DNA of 10,284 bases from NCBI GenBank assembly GCA_021158725.1, contig JAGGUB010000030.1, forward strand, positions 1-10,284, in the 5' to 3' direction. Shown one piece after another: positions 1 through 6,607 of the stretch; the first letter of the stretch is position 1; the number at the start of each line of letters is the position of its first letter. The DNA is from Caldifarciminota bacterium (GTDB lineage: Bacteria; Hydrothermota; UBA3073; NMUJ01). The translations under genes were made by a program, and so were the position numbers. A model generated the notes under the pieces. That model was not told the DNA's origin. It saw only the letters and a program-made list of their open reading frames with translations, and searched no databases.

Positions 1-389
1 GTATCCACATACGATGGTATCTCATAGCGTAGCTGGGTTGAGGGTAAGAACCACAACCCTGATATCCTGGATTCCTGGTTAAACACAACCTTCACGTCGA
101 GCATCATCTTATCAAACGCACACGTTACGTAGACGATTTCATACCCCTGTATATGTTCGGATCGGGTCCGGATAATGCGTTTGTAATCACCTACTTGGTT
201 AATGAGATCCGTCCACATAGTTGCAAGCTTATCACGTGATAACATCACTTTCATCGTGGTGTCGAGCATCTCATAAGCAGTGTCAAACTTGCCATCAACA
301 AGCAGCTGTACGAACTCTACCGCTTTGAGTTGCTGCACATCTACGTAGGGGTTCAATACCACTGAGTTTATGAGGATAAACGCGATCAT
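1..389 (-). CDS. Partial DUF3887-type protein, probable N-terminus of an exported alpha/beta hydrolase
   Basis: This reading frame starts at ATG 389-387 and stays open to the window edge, so only the first 129 residues are visible. A short hydrophobic N-terminus (about residues 1-13, no charged residue) could be a signal peptide. Residues 20-115 read like a DUF3887 domain: a helical start (AVEFVQLLVDGKFDTAYEML), then beta-rich segments ending in GLWFLP. In known proteins this domain is often followed by a serine hydrolase with a GxSxG nucleophile; that part would lie beyond base 1, so the hydrolase call is inferred. The start codon overlaps the stop of the SdpI-like gene by 4 bases (ATGA), and a GAGG lies 7 bases upstream, so the genes are very likely translationally coupled in one operon under the SdpR-like repressor. 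Substrate unknown. The gene itself is well supported; the family assignment is moderate. Confidence 0.7.
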   Translation of the reverse strand, partial: MIAFILINSVVLNPYVDVQQLKAVEFVQLLVDGKFDTAYEMLDTTMKVMLSRDKLATMWTDLINQVGDYKRIIRTRSEHIQGYEIVYVTCAFDKMMLDVKVVFNQESRISGLWFLPSTQLRYEIPSYVD

Positions 390-1042
390 TTCTGTTCCTC
401 TAACTTACGGTAAAGTAACAGCGGGTAGATGATCGCAGATACGAGTACTATTGGACCAAGTATCATTGGTAACAATATGGTGAACGGCACCTTAAGTAAC
501 GACAACAAAATTAACAGCAACCCACCAATAACAAATAGCCAGCCCCCAAGTATATGTGTACGCCGCCAAACCACCTCAGACGCTATCGTCCATGGACACC
601 TTATTCCAAAGAAAAAGTTACGCGGTAACTTTGGTAGGTAGTTACCCAAAAGTACGAAAAGCAACCCTATACCCACCTGTATCGCAGTGGTATGTAACCT
701 ACCCGCAGCTGCACTTATGAGTGTTAGCACATAGACGTAGAAGAAGAAAACCAGACATATGTCACGTATCACAAGAAATACTTTATACCTACGTAATGCC
801 CGACGTTTGAAGGGATCAACAAACGGCACAAACGTAAGCAATAGATAAAGTGCGGGTAGGAGAACGAGGAAAATCAGCATACCCTGTAACTTACCTGCAT
901 AGCGATCTGGTATACCCTCTACGTTATAATGTACGGGTATAGTTGCCGGTAACCGTGGATAGTAATAAATAGCCAAACATATCGCAACAATTATCAACCC
1001 TATCGGGATGATGTCACGCCGCCAATTCCACTTATTTGCCAT
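386..1042 (-). CDS. sdpI: SdpI-like integral membrane protein (DUF1648 + SdpI domain)
   Basis: A 218-residue polytopic membrane protein. The N-terminal half carries a DUF1648 signature after the first helix (LPATIPVHYNVEGIPDRY, residues 31-48). The C-terminal half has the SdpI signature (GNYLPKLPRN...GIRCPWT, residues 133-152), followed by W-R-x-T-H and two further helices. About six membrane segments can be counted. In Bacillus subtilis SdpI gives immunity to the SdpC killing factor and captures the repressor SdpR at the membrane, which relieves autorepression of sdpRI. Length is close to the 207 residues of that protein. The start is supported by GGAGGG just upstream of ATG. It overlaps the repressor gene by 11 bases and the hydrolase by 4 bases. 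No SdpC-like toxin is visible here, so its role may be envelope stress sensing or immunity to a foreign toxin. Family call strong, function inferred. Confidence 0.9.
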   Translation of the reverse strand: MANKWNWRRDIIPIGLIIVAICLAIYYYPRLPATIPVHYNVEGIPDRYAGKLQGMLIFLVLLPALYLLLTFVPFVDPFKRRALRRYKVFLVIRDICLVFFFYVYVLTLISAAAGRLHTTAIQVGIGLLFVLLGNYLPKLPRNFFFGIRCPWTIASEVVWRRTHILGGWLFVIGGLLLILLSLLKVPFTILLPMILGPIVLVSAIIYPLLLYRKLEEQK

Positions 1043-1307
1043 CTTCCCTCCTGCTCAAAAACCCCATAATGTACTTAAGTGCCATCTCCAACACCCCCAT
1101 GTTCAACGAATATCTTATGAACTGACCCTCACGTTCACTGGTGACAAGGTTTGCACGCTTCAAAATATCAAGATGATGCGATAACGTAGGTTGCGTAATA
1201 TTTAACTCACGTAATATCTCAGTCGGCGTAAGATCACGATCACACAATAACTCCAATATCCTACGTCGGGTGGGATCACCCAACGCCTTAAACACATACG
1301 TCAACAT
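1032..1307 (-). CDS. sdpR: SdpR-like ArsR-family transcriptional repressor
   Basis: A 91-residue single-domain winged-helix protein. It opens with the typical FKALGDPTRRRILELL (residues 6-21). The helix-turn-helix lies at about residues 27-50 (TPTEILRELNITQPTLSHHL), followed by the wing (REGQFIRYSL). The one Cys (C22) is not part of a CxC metal site, so it is not an arsenic or zinc sensor of the classic type; the sequence fits the autorepressor SdpR subgroup. It is the first gene of an operon with the SdpI-like protein and the DUF3887 protein. A promoter with an inverted repeat sits directly upstream, which suggests autorepression relieved when the membrane protein captures it. There is no Shine-Dalgarno sequence; the predicted transcription start falls at or next to the ATG, so a leaderless mRNA is likely. 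Confidence in family is high. Confidence 0.92.
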   Translation of the reverse strand: MLTYVFKALGDPTRRRILELLCDRDLTPTEILRELNITQPTLSHHLDILKRANLVTSEREGQFIRYSLNMGVLEMALKYIMGFLSRREDGK

Positions 1308-1314
1308 CTCAATA

Positions 1315-1342
1315 AATATATAGATGGCTGTCTATTTGTCAA
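1315..1342 (-). promoter_or_regulatory. Sigma70-type promoter of the sdpR-sdpI operon
   Basis: On the minus strand a perfect TTGACA (1342-1337) is followed after 16 bases by TATATT (1320-1315). The start of transcription is expected at about base 1308, one base before the ATG of the repressor gene at 1307, which implies a leaderless transcript. Its -35 box lies back to back with that of the divergent plus-strand promoter, 12 bases apart. Confidence 0.7.
1320..1335. promoter_or_regulatory. Candidate operator for the SdpR-like repressor
   Basis: An inverted repeat with 5-base arms, ATAGA and TCTAT, around TGGCTG fills almost exactly the spacer between the -35 and -10 boxes of the repressor's own promoter. 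A repressor bound here would block RNA polymerase. ArsR-family dimers bind short inverted repeats in this position, so autorepression is a reasonable inference. Binding is not shown by sequence alone. Confidence 0.5.
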
Positions 1343-1354
1343 TTAATTTGAGGG

Positions 1355-1381
1355 TTGACAATTAGGTAATAGGGGTATTAA
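1355..1381 (+). promoter_or_regulatory. Probable promoter of the exported repeat-protein gene
   Basis: A perfect TTGACA at 1355-1360 points toward the gene starting at 1399. The best -10 candidate is TATTAA at 1376-1381 with a 15-base spacer, which is only a moderate match. It leaves a short leader with a near-ideal ribosome site (AAAGGAGG, 1387-1394). Confidence 0.5.
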
Positions 1382-1398
1382 CTACAAAAGGAGGTTTT

Positions 1399-3135
1399 AT
1401 GTTGGTGGTTTCTTTATTTTTTATGGTGGGTCAAGTTACTACTTGGGCGAAGGCTTATGATAGGGTATTTGGTCAATCCTCTTATAATGATACCTCTTAT
1501 TCAATAGTTGCTGATACCTTAGAAGATGCTTACATAATTGCAGGCCATACTACTGATGGCCCATTGGGTGGTATAGATATTCTTCTGTTTAAAGTGACTG
1601 CTGACAGTGGTAAAATAATCTGGGTCAAATGTTTTGGTACCTTTCATGACGATTATGCACGTGATATCACTGTTGACTATACTGAGGGAGCTTATGTGAT
1701 AGATGGTTACACGAAGCCCAGCCTTATAGATAACAGCCAGTCTGATGCACTTGTACTGAAGGTAGGTCTTAATGGTGGATTGATCTGGGGTTGGGTATAT
1801 GCTGGATGGTTTATCATTTGGGAACCACAGCTCGATACGATACGGTTAGATGAGTACCTCTATGCGATTACTGTTGATGGCCAAGGCTATATTGTTGCAG
1901 GTAATATCGAACCTGGTCCATGTGCACAGTGGGTACCTGTGGATACATCGGATGTACTTGTATTTAAGGTAAGGTCTTCTGATGGTTCACCATTATGGAT
2001 CTATGCATACAGCAAGGTATCCCCTGACTATTCAGTATGGCCTGCAGATTACGCATATTCGGTGATCGAGGATCAACACGTGCCTGGTCTTTTTGTTGTC
2101 GCTGGTAAAACCTGGTGGTATAATGATACAACAGATATACTTGTATTCAAAGGTAAGAAATACGATGGTCTACTCGCAACTTCTATGTGGGACTATTCCA
2201 TTGTAGGGTATCCATCAGCTTACGCATGGGATATAAAGAATGACCCTGTTACGGGCTATGTGTTGACAGGCGATATGGATGGCGAATTAGCTCCTGTGTT
2301 CATCATGCGGCTAAATACCAACCTCACACCTATCTGGGTACGTACGTATTCTTTTGTTCTACCTGCCCTCTTACTTTCGCATGCAATACTTGTGGATAAT
2401 GGTAAAAACTACGTTGTATGTGGTTCCGCACGCCCTGGAAACAATTCTGACTTATGGGTGATGAAGACCAACCGTACTGGTGGTGTAATATGGTCAAAGG
2501 TGCTCGTTGGTTGCAATAACCAGATGGTGCTCAATGATCATGGTGAAGATATTGTTGAGTACCCCGATACCACCTACGCAGCAGTAGGCTACACTGAATG
2601 GCCGTCTGTTTATACACCCAATAATATATTGGTGGCAAAGATGGATCATAACGGTAACATTAACTGTCCAGACACACTGGATACATGTTTAGTCGACTTA
2701 GATATACTGGTAGATTCACCAGAGGTGGAGGTCGATAGTTCCTGGAATTATAAGGAGGTCGAACTTGAGTGGATACCAATTTTTGAAGATACAGCCAAAA
2801 TACAGGATACGGTTGTCTGTGCATCATGGGCACCTACTGGGTGTGCTGAACACAATGTTACCGACCTCAGAGTATACAATATACCAAACCCATTCGTGAA
2901 CACAACCATCATATACTTTAACGTTAATGTTACATCCGATGTGGTGATATCGATATCTGATATATCGGGTAGGCTCATACGTAGGTATGAGTTTGAATCC
3001 ATCCCGTCTGGTACGTACACACTTGTGTGGGATGGCTGTAACTCATATGGTTTACGTGTACCAACTGGTGTGTACTTCTGTAAGTTATCGGTTGGGGATA
3101 TCACCATCACCCGTAAGCTTGTACTGTTGAGGTAG
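1399..3135 (+). CDS. Exported seven-repeat propeller-like protein with type IX-type C-terminal sorting domain
   Basis: A 578-residue predicted extracellular protein. A short hydrophobic N-terminus (residues 1-17, ending TTWA) looks like a signal peptide but has no positive charge before the hydrophobic core. Seven related repeats of 45-60 residues follow, starting at about residues 34, 86, 155, 219, 275, 329 and 382. Each runs roughly Y-[SA]-x-x-x-D...Y-x-[IV]-x-G, then D-x-L-[VL]-x-K, then a closing W-x-x-x-[YF]; this pattern suggests a seven-bladed beta-propeller. Residues 490-578 match a T9SS type A-like sorting domain: IPNPFVNTTIIYF, then SGRLIRRY, WDG, and PTGVYFCKLS ending in KLVLLR. 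The start is fixed by AAAGGAGG 4 bases upstream. It stands alone, transcribed away from the sdpR operon. No catalytic motif is seen; surface binding or structural roles are possible. Fold and export are inferred, function unknown. Confidence 0.85.
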   Translation: MLVVSLFFMVGQVTTWAKAYDRVFGQSSYNDTSYSIVADTLEDAYIIAGHTTDGPLGGIDILLFKVTADSGKIIWVKCFGTFHDDYARDITVDYTEGAYVIDGYTKPSLIDNSQSDALVLKVGLNGGLIWGWVYAGWFIIWEPQLDTIRLDEYLYAITVDGQGYIVAGNIEPGPCAQWVPVDTSDVLVFKVRSSDGSPLWIYAYSKVSPDYSVWPADYAYSVIEDQHVPGLFVVAGKTWWYNDTTDILVFKGKKYDGLLATSMWDYSIVGYPSAYAWDIKNDPVTGYVLTGDMDGELAPVFIMRLNTNLTPIWVRTYSFVLPALLLSHAILVDNGKNYVVCGSARPGNNSDLWVMKTNRTGGVIWSKVLVGCNNQMVLNDHGEDIVEYPDTTYAAVGYTEWPSVYTPNNILVAKMDHNGNINCPDTLDTCLVDLDILVDSPEVEVDSSWNYKEVELEWIPIFEDTAKIQDTVVCASWAPTGCAEHNVTDLRVYNIPNPFVNTTIIYFNVNVTSDVVISISDISGRLIRRYEFESIPSGTYTLVWDGCNSYGLRVPTGVYFCKLSVGDITITRKLVLLR

Positions 3136-3168
3136 CATGAGTTAATATAGGCTTTTTATGATAGTGAA

Positions 3169-3195
3169 TTGACATCCTGTAATTATTTCTATCAC
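3169..3195 (+). promoter_or_regulatory. Probable promoter of the queuosine-salvage operon
   Basis: A perfect TTGACA (3169-3174) is followed after 15 bases by TATCAC (3190-3195). Transcription would begin near 3202, only about four bases before the ATG at 3206, which has no Shine-Dalgarno sequence. The -10 match is imperfect and the spacer short, so the call is moderate. The 70-base gap holds no preQ1 riboswitch or terminator that can be recognised. Confidence 0.45.
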
Positions 3196-3205
3196 TTAAT
3201 TTCTA

Positions 3206-3880
3206 ATGGTATGGTTGTACTGGGTGGTATGTTTGACTTTCGTCACCCTCTTGAGCGCTTTCATTGTAAGGCGTTGGCGTCACCTCGGTTATACAGCGCT
3301 TGTTGCCTTCTATGTGATATATCTTGGTGCTTCACAGATCTTAGCCACTCGTATTGTGGAGTTTGATTTAGTGGTTCGTCAATTCTACGCTCCAGCTGCC
3401 GTCTTCTTGTATCCGTTTATTGCACAAGCGCTTGACATGATCAACGAGGTTTACGGTCGTAGATTGGCACAGCTTGCCATCCTCATAGCGTTCGTCACAC
3501 AGGTACTTTTGGTGCTGTTCATACTACTTGTTAGAACTTTACAACCGGCACCGTTCTTCGAATACGAACGTGCGTGGCAGTTCATCTTCGGTTTAAGCAT
3601 AAGGATTACGGTTGCGTCGTGGGTTGCCTTCCTTGTATGTCAGACTATCGACGTTTATGTGTTTGATTGGCTCAAACGCAAGTTCGAACGCAATGTCATA
3701 CTCCGCAGTGTTACAAGTGATGTCATCGATCTAACTCTTGACAGCGCAATATTTGTGACCGTAGCGTTTGCTGGTGTGATGCCACTACTTCCACTAATTA
3801 TAGGTCAAATTGTAAGCAAAAACTTCATAGGGTTTATCGATACTCCATGGTTCCTCCTGTATAAAAGGTTGGTAAAATAA
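3206..3880 (+). CDS. yhhQ: Queuosine precursor transporter, VUT/YhhQ family
   Basis: A 224-residue inner-membrane protein of about six helices that imports a queuosine precursor (preQ0, preQ1 or queuine, depending on the species). The family signature DMINEVYGR is at residues 77-85, and a second conserved membrane stretch, SWVAFLVCQTIDVYVFDWLK, is at 138-157. It is followed by the conserved R-x-x-x-S-D...D-S-x-I-F segment (167-182). Length is typical of the family. An in-frame TAA lies three codons before ATG 3206, so no longer N-terminus is possible; there is no ribosome site. Only one base separates its stop from the ATG of tRNA-guanine transglycosylase, the enzyme that would use the imported base. 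This pairing strengthens the call. Which precursor is carried is not settled by this sequence. Confidence 0.9.
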   Translation: MVWLYWVVCLTFVTLLSAFIVRRWRHLGYTALVAFYVIYLGASQILATRIVEFDLVVRQFYAPAAVFLYPFIAQALDMINEVYGRRLAQLAILIAFVTQVLLVLFILLVRTLQPAPFFEYERAWQFIFGLSIRITVASWVAFLVCQTIDVYVFDWLKRKFERNVILRSVTSDVIDLTLDSAIFVTVAFAGVMPLLPLIIGQIVSKNFIGFIDTPWFLLYKRLVK

Positions 3881-3881
3881 G

Positions 3882-4943
3882 ATGGTGTTCGAGTTACTCA
3901 AACATAGCACCAAAAGTCGTGCAAGGGTAGGTCGTCTACACTTACCACATGGGGTGGTCGACACCCCTGTATTTATGCCAGTAGCTACACAAGCCACGGT
4001 TAAGGGGCAACCGTTTCGTTTCATCACCGAAATCGGTTACAGGCTTATTGTCAATAACGCATATCACCTTTATTTGCGGCCAGGTACTGACATAATCAAG
4101 CAAGCAGGTGGCTTACATAAGTTTACGGGTTGGCAACACAACATACTCACCGATAGTGGTGGTTATCAAGTATTCTCCATGGGTGAGCTCGTAAAGATTG
4201 ACCCCGATGGTATAACTGTACGATCACATCTGGACGGCTCCTATCATAAATTGACCCCTGAAAAGGTGATGGAAATACAAAACATCTTTGCACCTGACAT
4301 CAAGATGGTGCTCGACGATTGTCCACCATGGCCAGCTACCCGCGAACGTGCAGAGGAGTCAGTAGATCGTACCTTACGGTGGGCCACCATCTGCAAGCAA
4401 CATAATATAAGTGACACCATTCTATTCGCTATCGTTCAAGGTAGCACATATTTGGATTTACGTGAACTATGTGCCAAGGAGCTCGTTAAACTCAATTTCG
4501 ACGGCTACGCAATAGGTGGTGTATCCGTAGGTGAGCCACGTGAGTTCACGCTTGAGGTGGTACAATTTGTGGCCAATTTATTACCCAAGGATAAACCCCG
4601 CTACCTGATGGGTGTAGGTACACCTGAAGAGCTATTGGAATACATTAAGCTTGGTATCGATATGTTCGATTGCGTCTTACCCACACGCTATGGTAGGACA
4701 GGTACTGCATTCACTTCAGAGGGCAAAATAGTATTACGCCATAGTGAGTATAAAAACGATTTCAACCCAATAGATCCAACTTGCGATTGTTACGTTTGTA
4801 AAAACTACACCCGCGCTTATATACGACATCTGTTCAATGCAGATGAGATGCTTGGCCCTATCCTGCTCACATACCATAATCTATATTTTTACAAAAGATG
4901 GGTCGATCGAATACGCGATATGATACTCGATGACGCTATCTAA
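3882..4943 (+). CDS. tgt: tRNA-guanine(34) transglycosylase
   Basis: A 353-residue TIM-barrel enzyme that exchanges guanine 34 of tRNAs with GUN anticodons (Asp, Asn, His, Tyr) for a 7-deazaguanine base in queuosine synthesis. Counterparts of the Zymomonas mobilis residues are visible: general acid/base D91 in ILTDSGGYQVFS, Y95, D145, C147, Q186 in VQGS, M243, and nucleophile D263 in MFDCVLPTR. The zinc ligands are C301, C303, C306 and H332. The position matching Z. mobilis V233 is V216 (IGGVSVGEP) and C158 is kept as C147, as in bacterial preQ1-using enzymes rather than eukaryotic queuine-using ones. Length is slightly shorter than the usual 370-390 residues. It follows the transporter by one base with no clear Shine-Dalgarno site, so translational coupling is likely, and it overlaps the next gene by 14 bases. 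Very secure. Confidence 0.97.
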   Translation: MVFELLKHSTKSRARVGRLHLPHGVVDTPVFMPVATQATVKGQPFRFITEIGYRLIVNNAYHLYLRPGTDIIKQAGGLHKFTGWQHNILTDSGGYQVFSMGELVKIDPDGITVRSHLDGSYHKLTPEKVMEIQNIFAPDIKMVLDDCPPWPATRERAEESVDRTLRWATICKQHNISDTILFAIVQGSTYLDLRELCAKELVKLNFDGYAIGGVSVGEPREFTLEVVQFVANLLPKDKPRYLMGVGTPEELLEYIKLGIDMFDCVLPTRYGRTGTAFTSEGKIVLRHSEYKNDFNPIDPTCDCYVCKNYTRAYIRHLFNADEMLGPILLTYHNLYFYKRWVDRIRDMILDDAI

Positions 4944-6072
4944 GCTTATATTGTTATCGATAAGTGTATTCTTTCTGCTCACTTCAACCGTAGGCTTAGC
5001 ATTAGTCTTACAGCTACAACTGGGTGTGTTAGGTGCACCCCCCTACATCATAACTATAAGCGAGCTATTGTACTGGTTGGCATTACTTGCTGCTGCCCCG
5101 TTATGGGGTAAACTAAGTGATCACATCGGTAAGCCGAAGGTATTACTGCTTACGTCTTTATGCTCCAGCTTGCTGTTGTTTTTGTTCACATTTGCCAGCA
5201 CTATACCTTCGTTGCTACTTCTGCGTGGACTACACTCATTAGCTGTGGCAGGTTTCCATCCAACCGCTTCCGCTTGGGTATCTGAGCTCAGCACCGAGGA
5301 CATACGTGCACGTCGTATCGCGGTGTATAATCAGGGGTTCTCGTTTGGTATTGCAGTCGGTAGCTTTTTGGGTGGTTGGCTACTCGATAGATTTGGTTAT
5401 CGTCACACATATTCAGTACTCGCTATATTTAGCCTCATCTGTACGGTGTTATCCTATACTATGCGGTCGACAGAGGGATATACTTCGATACCGTCACATC
5501 ACATCCAACGTACACCGTTTACTTCAAGCTTATTGATTCTTTATCTATCCACACTACTACGTAAATCCGCTATAATAGGTGTGTTATCACTTGTTTACGT
5601 CTATATGCGTAAATATTTTGGTTACTCTCCTACATTGATTGGACGGTTAGCTGCACTTAATCCATTAACCCAAATCGCACTCATGCTAACCGCAGGTATA
5701 TTTGCAGATAAAGTTGGCCGCAAAATGGCATTAATATTGGGGTTTGCCACCTCATGCTTAGCTCCTATAACATTCATTTATGCAACATCGTGGTATGAGT
5801 TTGCACTTGGCTTCATATTTATTGGCATATCTTTTGCGTTCTATATATCAGGGGCGCTTGCCTTCATAGGTGATGTCACCCCCACCGGTAAAGCTGGTGA
5901 ATACATGGGTTACTTCCAAAGTGCACAGGGTATAGGTGGTATGATTGGCCCATTTGTTGCTGGCATTTTGGCACATAATTACGGGTATGCCACATTTTTC
6001 TGGGGTATGGAAGCATTCACATTAATCGCGCTTATGTTAAGCTTGTTATTACCGGGTAGGCCCACTAAGTGA
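4930..6072 (+). CDS. Major facilitator superfamily transporter
   Basis: A 380-residue inner-membrane protein with about twelve hydrophobic segments in two halves. The MFS motif A appears between helices 2 and 3 (GKLSDHIGKPK, residues 60-70) and again in the second half (GIFADKVGRK, 256-265). A further motif, RLGLH-like RGLHSLAVAGFHP, is at 99-111, and GSFLGGWLLDRFGYR (144-158) follows helix 5. It starts inside the last codons of tgt (14-base overlap) with no clear ribosome site, so it is translated by coupling in the salvage operon. Its 3' end overlaps the convergent flavin reductase gene by 8 bases. The substrate cannot be read from sequence; drug efflux and nucleobase or metabolite transport are both possible. 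The operon position next to queuosine salvage is suggestive only. Confidence 0.88.
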   Translation: MTLSKLILLSISVFFLLTSTVGLALVLQLQLGVLGAPPYIITISELLYWLALLAAAPLWGKLSDHIGKPKVLLLTSLCSSLLLFLFTFASTIPSLLLLRGLHSLAVAGFHPTASAWVSELSTEDIRARRIAVYNQGFSFGIAVGSFLGGWLLDRFGYRHTYSVLAIFSLICTVLSYTMRSTEGYTSIPSHHIQRTPFTSSLLILYLSTLLRKSAIIGVLSLVYVYMRKYFGYSPTLIGRLAALNPLTQIALMLTAGIFADKVGRKMALILGFATSCLAPITFIYATSWYEFALGFIFIGISFAFYISGALAFIGDVTPTGKAGEYMGYFQSAQGIGGMIGPFVAGILAHNYGYATFFWGMEAFTLIALMLSLLLPGRPTK

Positions 6073-6604
6073 TAATAGACGTGCCAGACTTTTCGTAATA
6101 CTTATCACCCAGATGATGTATCAGCGTCACCTTATCAAGTAACCAATGATCCGTAAATAGCCCCGCTTCTACCACCGCATACAGTATTTTGCCCACGAAT
6201 ATAGTGTGGCTATCGCAGTCCATATCTTTCATCACTTTACATTCGATATTCGCAACACATTCACCGATCACCGGTACGTCCACATATTTTGCAGGTGATT
6301 TACTAAACCCACACGCAGCAAACTTATCTATCTCGCTACCTGAGTGTTTGCCACAGAAAATCACCTTATCGAGTAACTTTATATCAGGTATATTGACGAC
6401 GAATGCACCTGCCCCTTTTATCAACCCATATGAGAAGCGTGTCTTCTTCACCGCTATAGCGAGTGCAGGTGGTTCATGGCTCACGGGTGAACACCATGCA
6501 ATCGTTATTATATTGTCTTTACCTTCATAGCGTGAGGTTACAAGCACAACAGGGCCATTGTTTACCAACCGTAAACTATGTTTTAGTGGTACTTCTTGTT
6601 TCAT
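6065..6604 (-). CDS. Flavin reductase-like, FMN-binding split-barrel protein
   Basis: A 179-residue cytoplasmic protein of the flavin reductase-like family, which binds FMN and uses NAD(P)H or passes electrons to partner oxidases or iron complexes. The typical opening (PLKHSLRLVNNGPVVLVTS, from residue 6) is followed by the family core TIAWCSPVSHEPPALAIAV (about 34-52), the R-x-S-x-x-L-I region, and AFVVNIP (67-73). Next come CGKHSGSEIDKF (84-95), the conserved HTIFVGKI segment (133-140) and HHLGDKYY near the end. ATG 6604 is preferred; a GTG one codon upstream (6607) is also possible. The only ribosome site is the purine-rich 3' arm of the upstream terminator hairpin, 11-14 bases away. It overlaps the MFS gene tail to tail. 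The physiological partner is unknown. Confidence 0.9.
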   Translation of the reverse strand: MKQEVPLKHSLRLVNNGPVVLVTSRYEGKDNIITIAWCSPVSHEPPALAIAVKKTRFSYGLIKGAGAFVVNIPDIKLLDKVIFCGKHSGSEIDKFAACGFSKSPAKYVDVPVIGECVANIECKVMKDMDCDSHTIFVGKILYAVVEAGLFTDHWLLDKVTLIHHLGDKYYEKSGTSIIT

Positions 6605-6607
6605 CAC

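Noticed and set aside
2748..3110. Open frame of 120 codons antisense to the sorting domain of the surface protein
   Set aside because: A shadow of a strongly supported gene; no start signal and no family features.
3136..3205. PreQ1 riboswitch ahead of the queuosine transporter
   Set aside because: The 70-base gap has no recognisable preQ1 aptamer pattern, and the predicted transcription start lies a few bases before the ATG, leaving no room for a leader RNA.
6055..6080. Terminator for the convergent MFS and flavin reductase genes
   Set aside because: The genes overlap by 8 bases tail to tail and no stable hairpin with a T tract is visible on either strand there.
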